A stretch of 38,075 bases of DNA from an uncultured Bacillota bacterium (GCA_949297575.1 CASFTB010000012.1:1-38075); one strand, 5' to 3'. Numbered from the stretch's first letter, positions 8,944 through 17,800 are shown. Numbers and translations are program-made. The notes: generated by a model not told the origin, from the letters alone.

Positions 8944-9480
8944 TTAATCGCGTGCGCGGCCGAGCAGATAGCTCTGCACCGCGATGATGGTCTTCGCGTC
9001 CCTGATCCGTCCGTCGGCGATCATGCGGGCGACCTCCTCCACGGGGTAGAACGCCGCGGAGAGGAACTCGTCTTCATCGGGATGGGCGGCGCCCTCCCGC
9101 ACGCCGCGGGCGGCGTAAATGTAGATCTTTTCCGCCGAATACCCGGGGGTGGGATAGATCGTGAACAGGTGCTCCACGGATGCGGGCACAAGCCCCGTCT
9201 CCTCTTCCAGTTCGCGCGCGGCGGTCACGGCCGGGTCCTCCCCCGCATTCAGCTTTCCGGCGGGGAGTTCGAGCGTCTCCTCCATATACGGATAGCGGAA
9301 CTGCCGCACGAGCAGCACCTTCCCCTCCCGCACGTACAGCACGCAGGCGCCGCCGGGGTGGTCGACTACCTCGCGCTTGCAGGGTGAGCCGTCGGGCAGG
9401 AGGGCGTCGTCGCAGCGCAGCGTGACGATCTTCCCACGGTAGACGACGTTTTCTTTTACCTGTTTCTCGGTGAGGTTCAT
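8944..9480 (-). CDS. Nudix hydrolase, ADP-ribose pyrophosphatase type
   Basis: Probable Mg2+-dependent hydrolase of ADP-ribose or a related nucleoside diphosphate derivative, cytoplasmic, 178 residues. The Nudix box is complete: G75, E81, then RELEEETGL at 89-97, matching GX5EX7REUXEEXGU. The N-terminal beta-strand region (VVYRGKIVTLRCDDALLPDG) and the order VLLVRQFRYP...ETLELPAGKL are typical of the ADP-ribose pyrophosphatase (NudF-like) group. The start at 9480 has a perfect AGGAGG site and overlaps the upstream gene's stop as ATGA, implying translational coupling. It is transcribed from the promoter at 10219-10247. Exact substrate is not established. Confidence 0.93.
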   Translation of the reverse strand: MNLTEKQVKENVVYRGKIVTLRCDDALLPDGSPCKREVVDHPGGACVLYVREGKVLLVRQFRYPYMEETLELPAGKLNAGEDPAVTAARELEEETGLVPASVEHLFTIYPTPGYSAEKIYIYAARGVREGAAHPDEDEFLSAAFYPVEEVARMIADGRIRDAKTIIAVQSYLLGRARD

Positions 9481-10166
9481 AATTCCTCCTTTATGCGCGA
9501 GAGCGCCTCGGACAGGGCCGGCAGGTGCTCGCTCTGCCACCCCGCGGCCTGCGCGAAGGCGAGGTAGCCCGCCAAAAGGGCGGCCAGAAGAGACCTGTCT
9601 TTGCGCGCGGCGGGCGAGAGCGAGCCGTTGAGCAGCAGGAGAGCATCCACTTTTTTTCCGTCGGAGAGGCGGGAGCGGAACACGAGCGCGCGCTCCTCTT
9701 CGAGGGGGAGCGCCTTCTCCTCCTGCGAGCGGGAGAGTCCGACCGCGAACACCGTGCGCACCGCGTTGCGGAAGGGTTTGATGACCTGATTGGAAAAGGC
9801 GTAGAAGCTCGCGAAGAAGCTGCCGTCCTCATAGAAATATTCTTGCAGGAATTCTCCCAGATCGATCGCCTTGCTGTCGAAATCGGCGAGCAGGCAGAAG
9901 ATGAAGGCGATCTTTTCGACGGGATCTTCGGGGAAGAGCAGCTTTTTGCGCGAATCCCCCTGCGGCACATAGTTCATGCACTTTTCGCACGCCGCGCCGT
10001 AATCGAAGTTTTTGGTGACATCGCGGAAAAAGGCATAGAGGAGATCGGACGACACGATGCATTTGAGCAGCTCCCCTATTTTGGAATCTGCCATGATATA
10101 CTTGGACTGCATCACTTCGTCACATTTCTTCAGAAAAGCATCGACCTGCTCCCGTTCCGTTCCCAT
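9477..10166 (-). CDS. Conserved clostridial protein of unknown function
   Basis: A 229-residue soluble protein; I recognise no named domain. It is mostly predicted alpha-helical with Leu/Ala-rich helices, a Cys pair (CEKC) in the first third, and a central stretch KIAFIFCLLADFDSKAIDLGEFLQEYF that looks conserved. There is no signal peptide or membrane segment. The start at 10166 has AAGGAG eight bases upstream; the open frame continues upstream, but only through promoter sequence. It is first in a two-gene operon, its stop overlapping the Nudix ATG (ATGA), so the two are probably made in fixed ratio. No function is proposed. Confidence 0.85.
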   Translation of the reverse strand: MGTEREQVDAFLKKCDEVMQSKYIMADSKIGELLKCIVSSDLLYAFFRDVTKNFDYGAACEKCMNYVPQGDSRKKLLFPEDPVEKIAFIFCLLADFDSKAIDLGEFLQEYFYEDGSFFASFYAFSNQVIKPFRNAVRTVFAVGLSRSQEEKALPLEEERALVFRSRLSDGKKVDALLLLNGSLSPAARKDRSLLAALLAGYLAFAQAAGWQSEHLPALSEALSRIKEEL

Positions 10167-10218
10167 ATATCTGCTCCTTTTCCCTCGTAAATTTGCCAGG
10201 GATCGCCCTGCGCTTTCC

Positions 10219-10247
10219 ATTATAACACAAAATTCAGAATTTATTAA
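10219..10247 (-). promoter_or_regulatory. Promoter of the hypothetical-Nudix operon
   Basis: Minus strand -35 TTAATA (10242-10247, weak), 17-nt spacer, -10 TATAAT (10219-10224). It sits in an AT-rich divergent region shared with the HPr-like gene. Confidence 0.6.
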
Positions 10248-10266
10248 GTTAATTTTCTCAAATATC

Positions 10267-10295
10267 TTGCATTTCGGGGAATTTTTATGTATAAT
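10267..10295 (+). promoter_or_regulatory. Promoter of the HPr/Crh-like gene
   Basis: -35 TTGCAT (10267-10272), 17-nt spacer, -10 TATAAT (10290-10295), 27 bases before the start codon. Confidence 0.75.
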
Positions 10296-10322
10296 ATAGG
10301 AAATCAATCTGGAGGACTGTTT

Positions 10323-10547
10323 ATGAAATCCGTCAAAATTTCTCTTCAAATGGCGCAGAACGTAAAAGACTTCGTCAAGATCGTGCAGGACTACCCCTAT
10401 GAGATCGACCTGAAGAGCGATAAATATATCGTCGATGCGAAATCCATCCTCGGCATCTTCAGCCTCGACCTTTCCAAGCCTCTGGTCGTGGAGATCCATT
10501 CCGACAACTGCGACGACCTCATCGCGCAGCTCAAAAAATTCGCGTAA
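10323..10547 (+). CDS. HPr-family protein without the catalytic histidine (Crh-like)
   Basis: A 74-residue protein with the open-faced beta-sandwich pattern of HPr. HPr normally passes phosphate from enzyme I to sugar permeases through His15 in a GIHARPA-like loop. Here the equivalent N-terminal stretch reads LQMAQNVKDF, with no histidine. The regulatory site is kept: VDAKSILGIFSLDL, with Ser41 where HPr has Ser46, the residue phosphorylated by HPr kinase. This combination matches Crh in Bacillus, a dedicated carbon-catabolite-repression cofactor, so a signalling role is more likely than sugar transport. The ATG at 10323 is chosen for its GGAGGA site; an upstream ATG at 10287 lies in the promoter. 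It has its own promoter and terminator. Confidence 0.82.
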   Translation: MKSVKISLQMAQNVKDFVKIVQDYPYEIDLKSDKYIVDAKSILGIFSLDLSKPLVVEIHSDNCDDLIAQLKKFA

Positions 10548-10576
10548 GCGATTTTTTGCACCACCGGAAGGCAAGG

Positions 10577-10608
10577 ATCCGCTTTTTGGCCAAAAAGCGG
10601 ATTTTTTG
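10577..10608 (+). terminator. Terminator after the HPr-like gene
   Basis: ATCCGCTTTTTG pairs with CAAAAAGCGGAT (10577-10602), followed by T-rich sequence to 10608. The A/T-rich stem could work in both directions. Confidence 0.85.
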
Positions 10609-10646
10609 TCCGCGCGGAATACGGCAACACACAGAGGAACTCCCCC

Positions 10647-11171
10647 ATGCAGATCCAGGGCGAAACATTCATCAACAAATTAATAATGCTTTTCGTCTTC
10701 GATAAAATGGAGAGCGCCCTCTCTGAGAGGACGATCGTCGACATGTGTTCGACCAGCAACGACTGGATCAACTACATGGACTGCGTGATGATCATCTCTC
10801 AGCTGCTCGAGGACGGCTTTATCTGCACGGTGGAGACAAACGACGATACCCTGTACACCATCACGCCCGACGGCAGGAGCTGTCTGGCAAACTTCTATAT
10901 CAATATCCCCAAGAGCACGCGTGAGGAGATCTCCGTGTTCGTGAAGAACAACAGCGCGCGCTACCGCAACAGGCAGGAATGCAAGTCGGACTACTACCAG
11001 AACAAGGACGGCACGTATACCGTGTTCCTGCGCATCCTCGCCCCCGCACAGCCCATGCTCGAGCTCAAATTCGTCGTGCCGGACAGAAAGACGGCGCAGA
11101 ACATTTACAAGAAATGGGAGCTGAAAGCGGCGGACGTTTATGCAGTCATTTATGAAAATCTCGTAGACTGA
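10647..11171 (+). CDS. DUF4364 family protein (winged-helix type)
   Basis: A 174-residue clostridial protein. The N-terminal ~80 residues form a winged-helix arrangement: NKLIMLFVFDKM, SERTIVDMCS, NYMDCVMIISQLLEDGFI and a wing, TLYTITPDGRSCL, as in PadR/DUF4364 regulators. The C-terminal half is a small alpha/beta domain that may bind a ligand or partner. It is probably a cytoplasmic DNA-binding regulator; its targets are unknown. GAGGAA lies nine bases before the ATG. It starts only about 40 bases after the upstream terminator with no obvious promoter between, so it may depend on read-through. The TSCPD gene follows after 11 bases, so these two form an operon. Confidence 0.85.
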   Translation: MQIQGETFINKLIMLFVFDKMESALSERTIVDMCSTSNDWINYMDCVMIISQLLEDGFICTVETNDDTLYTITPDGRSCLANFYINIPKSTREEISVFVKNNSARYRNRQECKSDYYQNKDGTYTVFLRILAPAQPMLELKFVVPDRKTAQNIYKKWELKAADVYAVIYENLVD

Positions 11172-11182
11172 GAGGCAACGAT

Positions 11183-11467
11183 ATGTTTACTTATTCCACC
11201 AAAGGGACCTGTTCCCGTCAGATCATCTTCGACGTGGACGGAGACCGCAAGATCCACAACGTCAAATTCATCGGGGGGTGCGGCGGCAACCTGCAGGGCA
11301 TCGCCCGCCTCGTGGAAGGAAAATGCATCGACGACATCGCCGATACCCTCCGCGGCATCAAGTGCCGCAACAATACCTCCTGCCCCGACCAGCTTTCGCA
11401 GGCGATCGAGGCGTACAAGGAGCGCGAAGCGCGCCCTTCCCCCGCCCCTGCGGGGTCGGATAAATAA
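11183..11467 (+). CDS. TSCPD domain protein (TIGR03905 type)
   Basis: A 94-residue protein carrying the signature TSCPDQLSQAI near the C-terminus. It also has the upstream GGCGGNLQGIARLVEGKCIDDIADTLRGIKC, the small cysteine-containing domain that also occurs at the C-terminus of class II ribonucleotide reductases. The Cys residues (CGG, KCID, KCRN, SCPD) could bind metal. The biochemical role of the stand-alone family is unknown. It lies 11 bases after the DUF4364 gene and ends just before a strong terminator. The C-terminal ~15 residues are a Pro/Ala-rich tail. Confidence 0.92.
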   Translation: MFTYSTKGTCSRQIIFDVDGDRKIHNVKFIGGCGGNLQGIARLVEGKCIDDIADTLRGIKCRNNTSCPDQLSQAIEAYKEREARPSPAPAGSDK

Positions 11468-11477
11468 GACGGCGGCA

Positions 11478-11525
11478 AAGAGCCCCCGCTCCGGCAGGCA
11501 CTGCGGAGCGGGGGCTTTCTCTTTT
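11478..11525 (+). terminator. Terminator of the DUF4364-TSCPD operon
   Basis: Perfect 13-bp stem AGCCCCCGCTCCG (11481-11493) with CGGAGCGGGGGCT (11504-11516), then TTCTCTTTT. It overlaps the last codons of the convergent DUF5677-like gene and has A-rich flanks, so it may act both ways. Confidence 0.92.
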
Positions 11526-12642
11526 ATTTTTCCTTATATTTGACGGAGATGACGCGGTTGTTGCGCGCGATCATCCCCAGGTAGCCGTCGATGGTGCGGG
11601 CAAAGGCGTCGCACTCGGCGGGCTTGCGCGAAAATTCGCGGTAGCGCTGCACGTATTCCTTGATCTGCCCCGCGATGTTGGAGAGGGAGCGGTACAGCTC
11701 GAACACGGTGAACTTGTAAAACTTGTCGTCTCTGATGGCGACCACCCAGGCGGAGGGGTGCAGGATCTTGCTCGCGCTCGCATAGGCTGCATGGCGTGCG
11801 CTCTGCCCGGAGATCTTCTGCAGGCCGTCCTTGAAGTTGAGGCGGTATTCCTTGCCCATCCCCTCACGGAACTCTTGTATGTGCAGCAGCCAGCCGTAAT
11901 TGACGAAGGCGTTGCGCTCTTTGACGCCGAAGGTCTTGCACTCTTCGGAGAGGCGCGCCTGCAGCTGTTCGGCGCGGGGGCTCGCGTCCATATCGAAGTA
12001 TTCCATGTGCTGCACGTAGCGGAAGAAGAGCTCCTCTCCCTTCGTGCCGAGGACGATGAGCACGCACTCCAGCTCGTGCAGGTGCCGCCAGAGGATGACG
12101 GCGTCACAGCTGTTTCCGGCGGCGAGCAGGTTGATGACGCTTTTTATGGTCACCATCGACTTTTTGAAGAGGTTGTTGATGCCGTTCATGCGGCGGTCCT
12201 CCCCTTTAAAGGAGCCGAGGACGAACAGAGAAAAGCTGCACGCCATGTTGTAGGCGGCGATCTCGGGGGAATAGACGGAGGTGTTTGACAGCTTTTCGAC
12301 GTTGAGGTGCTCGTTGATGACGATGTACACGGCGACGTCGCGCACCAGCAGGGAGCGGTACTTTTCGTCCGCCTCCACCTGTTTTACGACGTCTGCGGGC
12401 AGGTGCGAAGTGTAGAAGATATGATAGTAAAAGATGTAGCTGACGATCTCGTCCAGACGCGCGCCGTCGAGGGCGCGGAGGCGGATCTTGCGCTGTTTGA
12501 GTTCTTCGGGATAGCGCGCCTTGACGCGGCGGTACATCTCCCTGATAAAGGAGGGGTCGGGCGACTTGCCCGTCACGCGCGAAAGGCGCGCGAGCTGTGC
12601 GTCAAAAATGTTGTCTTCCATGCGGTCGATGATGTTCGCCAT
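11524..12642 (-). CDS. DUF5677-like all-helical protein
   Basis: A 372-residue soluble, mostly helical protein. The middle, GNSCDAVILWRHLHELECVLIVL followed by KGEELFFRYVQHMEYFDMD, resembles the pattern of DUF5677-type proteins, a poorly understood family often seen near defence or stress genes. The later segment (KILHPSAWVVAIRDDKFYKFTVFELYRSLSNIAG), with His and Arg at spaced positions, fits the same family. Assignment rests on pattern memory, not alignment. GGAGGAAGGT directly precedes the ATG at 12642. It is monocistronic with its own promoter. No catalytic function is claimed, and nothing else here suggests a defence island. Confidence 0.7.
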   Translation of the reverse strand: MANIIDRMEDNIFDAQLARLSRVTGKSPDPSFIREMYRRVKARYPEELKQRKIRLRALDGARLDEIVSYIFYYHIFYTSHLPADVVKQVEADEKYRSLLVRDVAVYIVINEHLNVEKLSNTSVYSPEIAAYNMACSFSLFVLGSFKGEDRRMNGINNLFKKSMVTIKSVINLLAAGNSCDAVILWRHLHELECVLIVLGTKGEELFFRYVQHMEYFDMDASPRAEQLQARLSEECKTFGVKERNAFVNYGWLLHIQEFREGMGKEYRLNFKDGLQKISGQSARHAAYASASKILHPSAWVVAIRDDKFYKFTVFELYRSLSNIAGQIKEYVQRYREFSRKPAECDAFARTIDGYLGMIARNNRVISVKYKEK

Positions 12643-12676
12643 ACCTTCCTCCGGTCAGTTTTTGATGGTATATTCT

Positions 12677-12705
12677 ATTATATAACAAAAGCGGACAAAA
12701 AGCAA
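12677..12705 (-). promoter_or_regulatory. Promoter of the DUF5677-like gene
   Basis: Minus strand -35 TTGCTT (12700-12705), 17-nt spacer, -10 TATAAT (12677-12682). Confidence 0.7.
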
Positions 12706-12779
12706 GCCAAACGCGCCGCCCTGCGCGCGGCCGGAACGATCGGCATTTTTCGCGGCGTTTTCGGCGGGGCAGACGGCGA

Positions 12780-12829
12780 GGGCGCCCGCAGCGGCTTCAT
12801 CTGCCGCTGCGGGCGCCCTTTCTCTTTTG
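12780..12829 (+). terminator. Terminator-like hairpin oriented opposite to both neighbouring genes
   Basis: A perfect 15-bp stem (12780-12794 with 12804-12818), loop CTTCATCTG, then TTTCTCTTTT on the plus strand. No plus-strand gene lies upstream. On the minus strand, where asnA ends at 12845, the hairpin lacks a U-tract. It may stabilise the asnA mRNA end or block antisense transcription into asnA. Confidence 0.6.
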
Positions 12830-12844
12830 TACGTGTGACAGAGA

Positions 12845-13828
12845 TCACATGAGCGTTATATTGTTTTTGCGGCAGTACTCCTCCGTCTTCTCGTCCCAGA
12901 GGGAGACCTGCACTTCGCCGATGTGCATCTTGTTGAGGATGAACATGCACAGGCGCGACTGCCCTATGCCGCCCCCCATCGTAAGCGGCAGCTCGCCCGC
13001 GGCGAGCGCCTTGTGGAAGGGATATTGCAGCCGCTCGGTGCAGTGTTCCGCCTCGAGCTGGGAGACGAGGCTCCTTTCGTCTACGCGGATGCCCATGGAT
13101 GAGACTTCAAAGGCGCAGTCGAGCACGGGATAGTAGAGCACGATGTCTCCGTTGAGCGACCAGTCGTCATAGTCGGGCGCGCGGCCGTCGTGCTTTTGCC
13201 CGGAGCGCAGCCTGCCGCCGATCTGCATGATGAAGGCGGCGCCGTGCTCGCGCACGAAGGCGGTCTCGCGCTGTTTGGGCGTCAGGTCGGGGTAGGCGTC
13301 TTCCAGCTGCTGGGTGGTGACGAAGGCGATCTCTTCGGCAAAATAGTTGTCTAACTGCGGATAGTCGCGGCAGAGGCGGGATGCCGTCTCCTGCATGGCC
13401 GCGTAGATCTTTTTTACAGTCTCCTGCAAAAAGGCGACCGTCCTGTCCTCGCGGCGGATGACGGCCTCCCAATCCCACTGGTCGACGTAGGCGGAGTGCA
13501 AGTTATCCAGCTCTTCGTCTCTGCGGATGGCGTTCATGTCGGTGTACAGCCCGAAGCGCACGCCGAAGCGGTACTTTGCGAGCGCGTAGCGCTTCCATTT
13601 GGCGAGGGACTGCACGACCTCGGCCATCTCGCCGGTCGCCTTCAGATCGAAGGCTACGGGGCGTTCTATGCCGTTTAAATTGTCGTTGAGGCCGCTTTCG
13701 CGGGAGACGAACAGCGGCGCGCTGATGCGCGTCAGGTTGAGCGCGGAGGAGAGCTCCCCTTCAAAGACCGTCTTGATCTCTTTGAGGGCGCGCTCCGTTT
13801 CGATCAGGCCGAGTTTGGAACGGTACAT
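12845..13828 (-). CDS. asnA: Aspartate--ammonia ligase (asparagine synthetase A)
   Basis: ATP-dependent synthesis of asparagine from aspartate and ammonia, releasing AMP and pyrophosphate; cytoplasmic. The 327-residue length is normal. AsnA shares the class II aaRS fold. Motifs seen are RISAPLFVSRESGLNDNLNG near residues 35-54, VHSAYVDQWDWE-like LHSAYVDQWDWE, GGRLRSGQKHDGRAPDYDDW, and the C-terminal GGGIGQSRLCMFIL motif 3. The start at 13828 has AGAGG about ten bases upstream. It is the second gene of an operon, 15 bases after a HAD phosphatase, and shares the promoter at 14538. Confidence 0.97.
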   Translation of the reverse strand: MYRSKLGLIETERALKEIKTVFEGELSSALNLTRISAPLFVSRESGLNDNLNGIERPVAFDLKATGEMAEVVQSLAKWKRYALAKYRFGVRFGLYTDMNAIRRDEELDNLHSAYVDQWDWEAVIRREDRTVAFLQETVKKIYAAMQETASRLCRDYPQLDNYFAEEIAFVTTQQLEDAYPDLTPKQRETAFVREHGAAFIMQIGGRLRSGQKHDGRAPDYDDWSLNGDIVLYYPVLDCAFEVSSMGIRVDERSLVSQLEAEHCTERLQYPFHKALAAGELPLTMGGGIGQSRLCMFILNKMHIGEVQVSLWDEKTEEYCRKNNITLM

Positions 13829-13843
13829 CGCAAAAATACCTCT

Positions 13844-14530
13844 TTAAAGAATACTCTGTGCCGCGAACGCCGCGGCGAATTCGTCAAAGGAACGGATAAA
13901 GGCGTCCGCCTCCTCTTCCATCTGCGCATGGGTGGGGCGCGCCTGCTCGTCATAGACGGCGGCTGCCTGCATGCCGACGGATTTTGCCGCGCGCAGCGCC
14001 GTGAGGTTGTCCTCAAAGACGAGGCAGGACGCGGGCGAGACGGACAGTTTTTTGGCGGAGAGCAGGAAAATATCGGGCGCACCCTTGTTTTTGCCCGCCT
14101 CTTCTACGGTGGAAAAGGCATCGAACAGCTCCTCGACGCCGCCCGCGCGCAGCACGGGCAGGAAGAGCTCGGGCGAGGACGCCGTGGCGACGCACAGCCG
14201 CACGCCCGCGCCGTGCAGCAGGCGCAAGAGCGGGATGGCGCCCGGCTTGAAGTACCTGGCACTGTCTGCGGCGGTGTAACGGGCGAGGGAGAGCTCTCTC
14301 CACTCTGCCATCATCCCCTCCCGCGACTCGTCCGGGAGATAGCGCCGCTGCGTGTAGGCGGCACACTCCGCCGCACCCAGATGGGCGATGGCCTGCTGGT
14401 ACCCGTCGGGCACCGCCATGCCGCGGCGGGCGAAGAAGGTCTCGTCCACTTCGCGCCAGATCTCCATGCTGTCGATCAGCGTGCCGTCGAGGTCGAACAC
14501 GGCGGCGCGCACATCCTTCCAACGTATCAT
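13844..14530 (-). CDS. HAD phosphatase, subfamily IA (beta-phosphoglucomutase-like)
   Basis: A 228-residue phosphoesterase/phosphomutase-like enzyme. DLDGTLIDS gives the nucleophile and acid at Asp13 and Asp15. Motif II is CVATASS, the conserved Lys is in NKGAPDIF, and motif III/IV is CLVFEDNLTALRAAKSVGM. A helical cap lies at about 25-95. The pattern with ATASSPE and FEDN fits sugar-phosphate phosphatases or beta-phosphoglucomutase relatives, but the substrate is not determined. The gene is first in an operon with asnA and is preceded by a consensus promoter only about 8 bases from the ATG, so the mRNA may be nearly leaderless. Confidence 0.88.
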   Translation of the reverse strand: MIRWKDVRAAVFDLDGTLIDSMEIWREVDETFFARRGMAVPDGYQQAIAHLGAAECAAYTQRRYLPDESREGMMAEWRELSLARYTAADSARYFKPGAIPLLRLLHGAGVRLCVATASSPELFLPVLRAGGVEELFDAFSTVEEAGKNKGAPDIFLLSAKKLSVSPASCLVFEDNLTALRAAKSVGMQAAAVYDEQARPTHAQMEEEADAFIRSFDEFAAAFAAQSIL

Positions 14531-14537
14531 GTTTTAT

Positions 14538-14566
14538 ATTATACCATACTTTGTGATGAATGTCAA
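14538..14566 (-). promoter_or_regulatory. Consensus promoter of the HAD-asnA operon
   Basis: Perfect -35 TTGACA (14561-14566), 17-nt spacer, perfect -10 TATAAT (14538-14543) on the minus strand. The -10 ends seven bases before the annotated ATG at 14530. Either transcription starts at the ATG or translation begins at an internal codon. Confidence 0.85.
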
Positions 14567-14843
14567 TTTTCGGGAGCGCGCGGCGGTACAGGCAAAAAAG
14601 AATGCGCCCGTACAGGCATTCAGGCAGCCGAGAAAAAAACTTTCCCTGCATGAGAAGGTTTGAAACAATGAGGCGCCCCTCTGCCCCGCGTCCCAAACGG
14701 AACGGCGAGGCCATGCCGAGCCGCGCAGACGAGGATTCTCTTATCGAAGAAGGACAGAAAAGAGGGGCGAATGACCTTCGCCCCGCCCCTGTGTTGTTGG
14801 AGTATGTGCTGCAAGCGCATGGAACGCCCGCAAGGCTTAGTGG
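14567..14843. other. Intergenic stretch between the HAD-asnA operon and the giant surface protein
   Basis: Apart from the HAD-asnA promoter and a terminator for the surface gene, I see no gene. The nonamer GTACAGGCA occurs twice about 25 bases apart around 14590-14615. Short open frames here lack ribosome sites. Confidence 0.5.
14750..14784 (-). terminator. Terminator after the 1436-residue surface protein
   Basis: On the minus strand, GGGGCGAA (14777-14784) pairs with TTCGCCCC (14764-14771), followed by TCTTTTCTGTCC. It lies 60-95 bases past the stop codon. Confidence 0.65.
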
Positions 14844-17800
14844 CTATACAGCAGTTTCTTCTGTATCCTCTGCCAGAGCAGGTACGACTGTGAAGATGAC
14901 GTTGCCCTCATCATCTGTGGTGGTTTCTACAGTGTAATCGTCAGAAACATAATTTCCTCCTAGCAAATCATCCCCGTCTGCAGGATTATAGCCAACAAAT
15001 TCGCCTCCGCTTACATTAAAGTCTCCGGTAGCGGAATTCTGCACATTCAATACATAATAGCGATTGCTATACGTGGCCTCTGTACTGAACCTGCCTCCAG
15101 AAATATTGACAGTGCCGCCAGGAGAGAGAATATAAATCGTTGAATTTCCTTGCTCATTTACATCCGGTCCAACATTATAAACTCCACCCAAAATATTGGC
15201 AACACCTTGATTGGTTACAGTAAGGGCAACATTGTTGCCTCCTTCGCCTCCTTCAACACCACCGTTACCACTTTCAGAAGAATCCTTAAAAGTCACGGTA
15301 GTGCCATCTACAATAATTGCAAAAGCTGTACCGGCATAAGATATAGTATAACCATTAAAATCAAGTGTAGCAGTCTCTATAAAATTTATCCCTGTAGCAG
15401 TAGAATCCTCCCTCCCAATTGTAATATCTGCACCGAGAATAATGATTTTATACGCTGCTATATCAGCAACCGCCTGTAATGTTGCTTCATCATAAACTGT
15501 GATGGTTCCAGCATCAATACTACTCGAACCAGTCATCCACTTAATAAGTGGAGCTCCAGAATATGTAATATTTTTAACGGAGAGAACACCCTTATCCATC
15601 GTTTCATTGATATGTCCGTTTAAGATGACTGCGGGTGTACCTTTTGTTGCTAAAATGTTGTATGTACCGCCATAGATAGTTGCAACATTCCAATTAAGCA
15701 CACATGCTTGCGCAATATTTATAAATACACCGTCATGAATGGTAAGCATGCCCCAGTCATCATTTTTTATAGTGTTGATGCCGCCGCTAAATGTACCGCC
15801 GTTGATGATCATGACCGCTTCTGCCTGTTGCGTATTCTGCGTACCGTCGTACCAACCGTTTTCGACCAAGCTGGAGAAATGTCCGGTCTGCTCGATCGTG
15901 CCGCCGTTGATGATCACCTTGCCGTAGTTGCGGAGATTGTAGAAGGAATTTCCGCCGCTGTTATCTTCATCTGCTCCGGCCTCATTTGTACGGAGCAGCC
16001 TGCCGCTGTTCAGCGTGAACGTCGCGCCGACATCGTTGTGCACGGCCGCCGTGGCATGGGTCAGGTTATCGACGGTGATGCTCTCATCGTCGGCAACGCC
16101 TTCTTCGCCGATGGTCAGCGTTCCGTAGTTGGTGATGGTATGGTTCTTATCGTCCGCGGCATTCGTGATCGTCCCCTTGCCCGTAATGGTGAGGGTGCCA
16201 TAGTTGATGATCGTTCCCGTCAACGTACTTCCGTTTGCAACGATTTTAAATGACTGCCCTTCGGGGATCACGATCGGATCAGTAAAGACGAGGTCTGCCT
16301 TCGCGTTGAGATACGCCTGAATGGACATCAACGTGGGGTCTGTGACCGTTTCCCCTTTCAACGAGAAATCCTTGCCGAACGTGACAAACACGGCATTGGA
16401 AGTGACCCTCGGCACATCGACAAAGTTACCGCCGTTGATTTCAACCTGTCCGGCACCGGCGATATTGATGTAGTCGCGCCTCAGATCTTCAAAAGTGCCG
16501 CCGTTGACAATAATTTTACCTGTAGCATTTCCCTGATAAAAGAAGCCGTGATCATTTGCGACATCTCTGGTAAATGTGCCGTCATTGATGACGACCTGAC
16601 CGCTGCCCGACGTATAAACCATATAGAACAGGTTCGTAGCCGTACCTTCTTCGGTAAGTTCATACGTGCCTCCGTTGACGGTCAGCGTGCCGCCGTCGGC
16701 TGAGATGGCGCCGTTCATATGGCCGTAGACATGCGCGTCACGGATGGTCATCGTGCCATCCCCATTCACGATGGCATACGCATACCCGCCGTTGACGTAG
16801 TTGTCGCAAGCCGTAAAGTTGCCGCCGTTGATGGTCGCAGTGCCAAAATTATTGACGGCGCATCCTCGGCTTTGACTGCTGCCGAAAGTGCCGTTTTCAA
16901 TAATCAGCGTATCGCGGTTTAAAACGGCGTGCCTGTACTGATTTTCAACATTGGTGGAGTACACCGTGCCATTGCCGGTGATGGTGAGTATCCCGCCGTA
17001 ATTCGTGATCGTCGCCCCGGCATTGGTGCCAACGAGCTTTTTGCCGTTGAGGTCGAGCGTCGTGGCTACGTCAGAATTAAAGTTAAATTCAATACCTTCT
17101 GCCGTTTCGGTATCTGCCAACAAAATCAGCTCGCGGCAATAGTTTTGCGTGATCAGGCGCTGCAAGGCTTCCGCGTTCGCTGCAAGCCCCACTATTTTCG
17201 AAGAATACTCCTGCGTCCCATCGACGATCAACACGTTCTGTTTGCATTTATCCCAGTCATACATGGAGATCCTGCGGACTTCTTCGTTCTGCGTGACAAG
17301 CTGCGCTCCCTTATTAATATAGACAGTAAGGTCATTTCCTCCCTCAAATTCATAAGAGTGCGTGTCGAGCTGTAAGACAGACCCGTCCGTATTGATATCG
17401 CTATAATACTCTATCTCAGCATTCTCCGTCGCGGTGGAAATCAGCGTCGCCTCCCGGATGGTGATCGTGCCCATCCGCACTTGCACGGGCGTATAGCCTT
17501 TGACTGTCGCGCCGCCATCGATCGTCAGCGAGCGCTGAGAAGGCAGATAGAGTACGGCAAAATCATTATCGCTCCACAAATACGCACCGTCCGTCACGGT
17601 AATGGTCGCCTCACCGGTCGTATTATTTGTGCTGATGGCTGCGACGTGCCCCAAAATTTCGCCGCCGCTGACCGTGACCGACGCACCGTTCAGCGGATAG
17701 ATGCCGTAATCTGCGGCAATGTACGAATCGGACACGTTCAGAGTGACGGTATCTGCCTGGATGCCGTAACCGTTGCCGAGCGTTTTGGTGTTAACGACAA

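Noticed and set aside
10167..10574. N-terminal extension of the 229-residue protein to 10574
   Set aside because: It would run through two promoters and antisense to the HPr-like gene.
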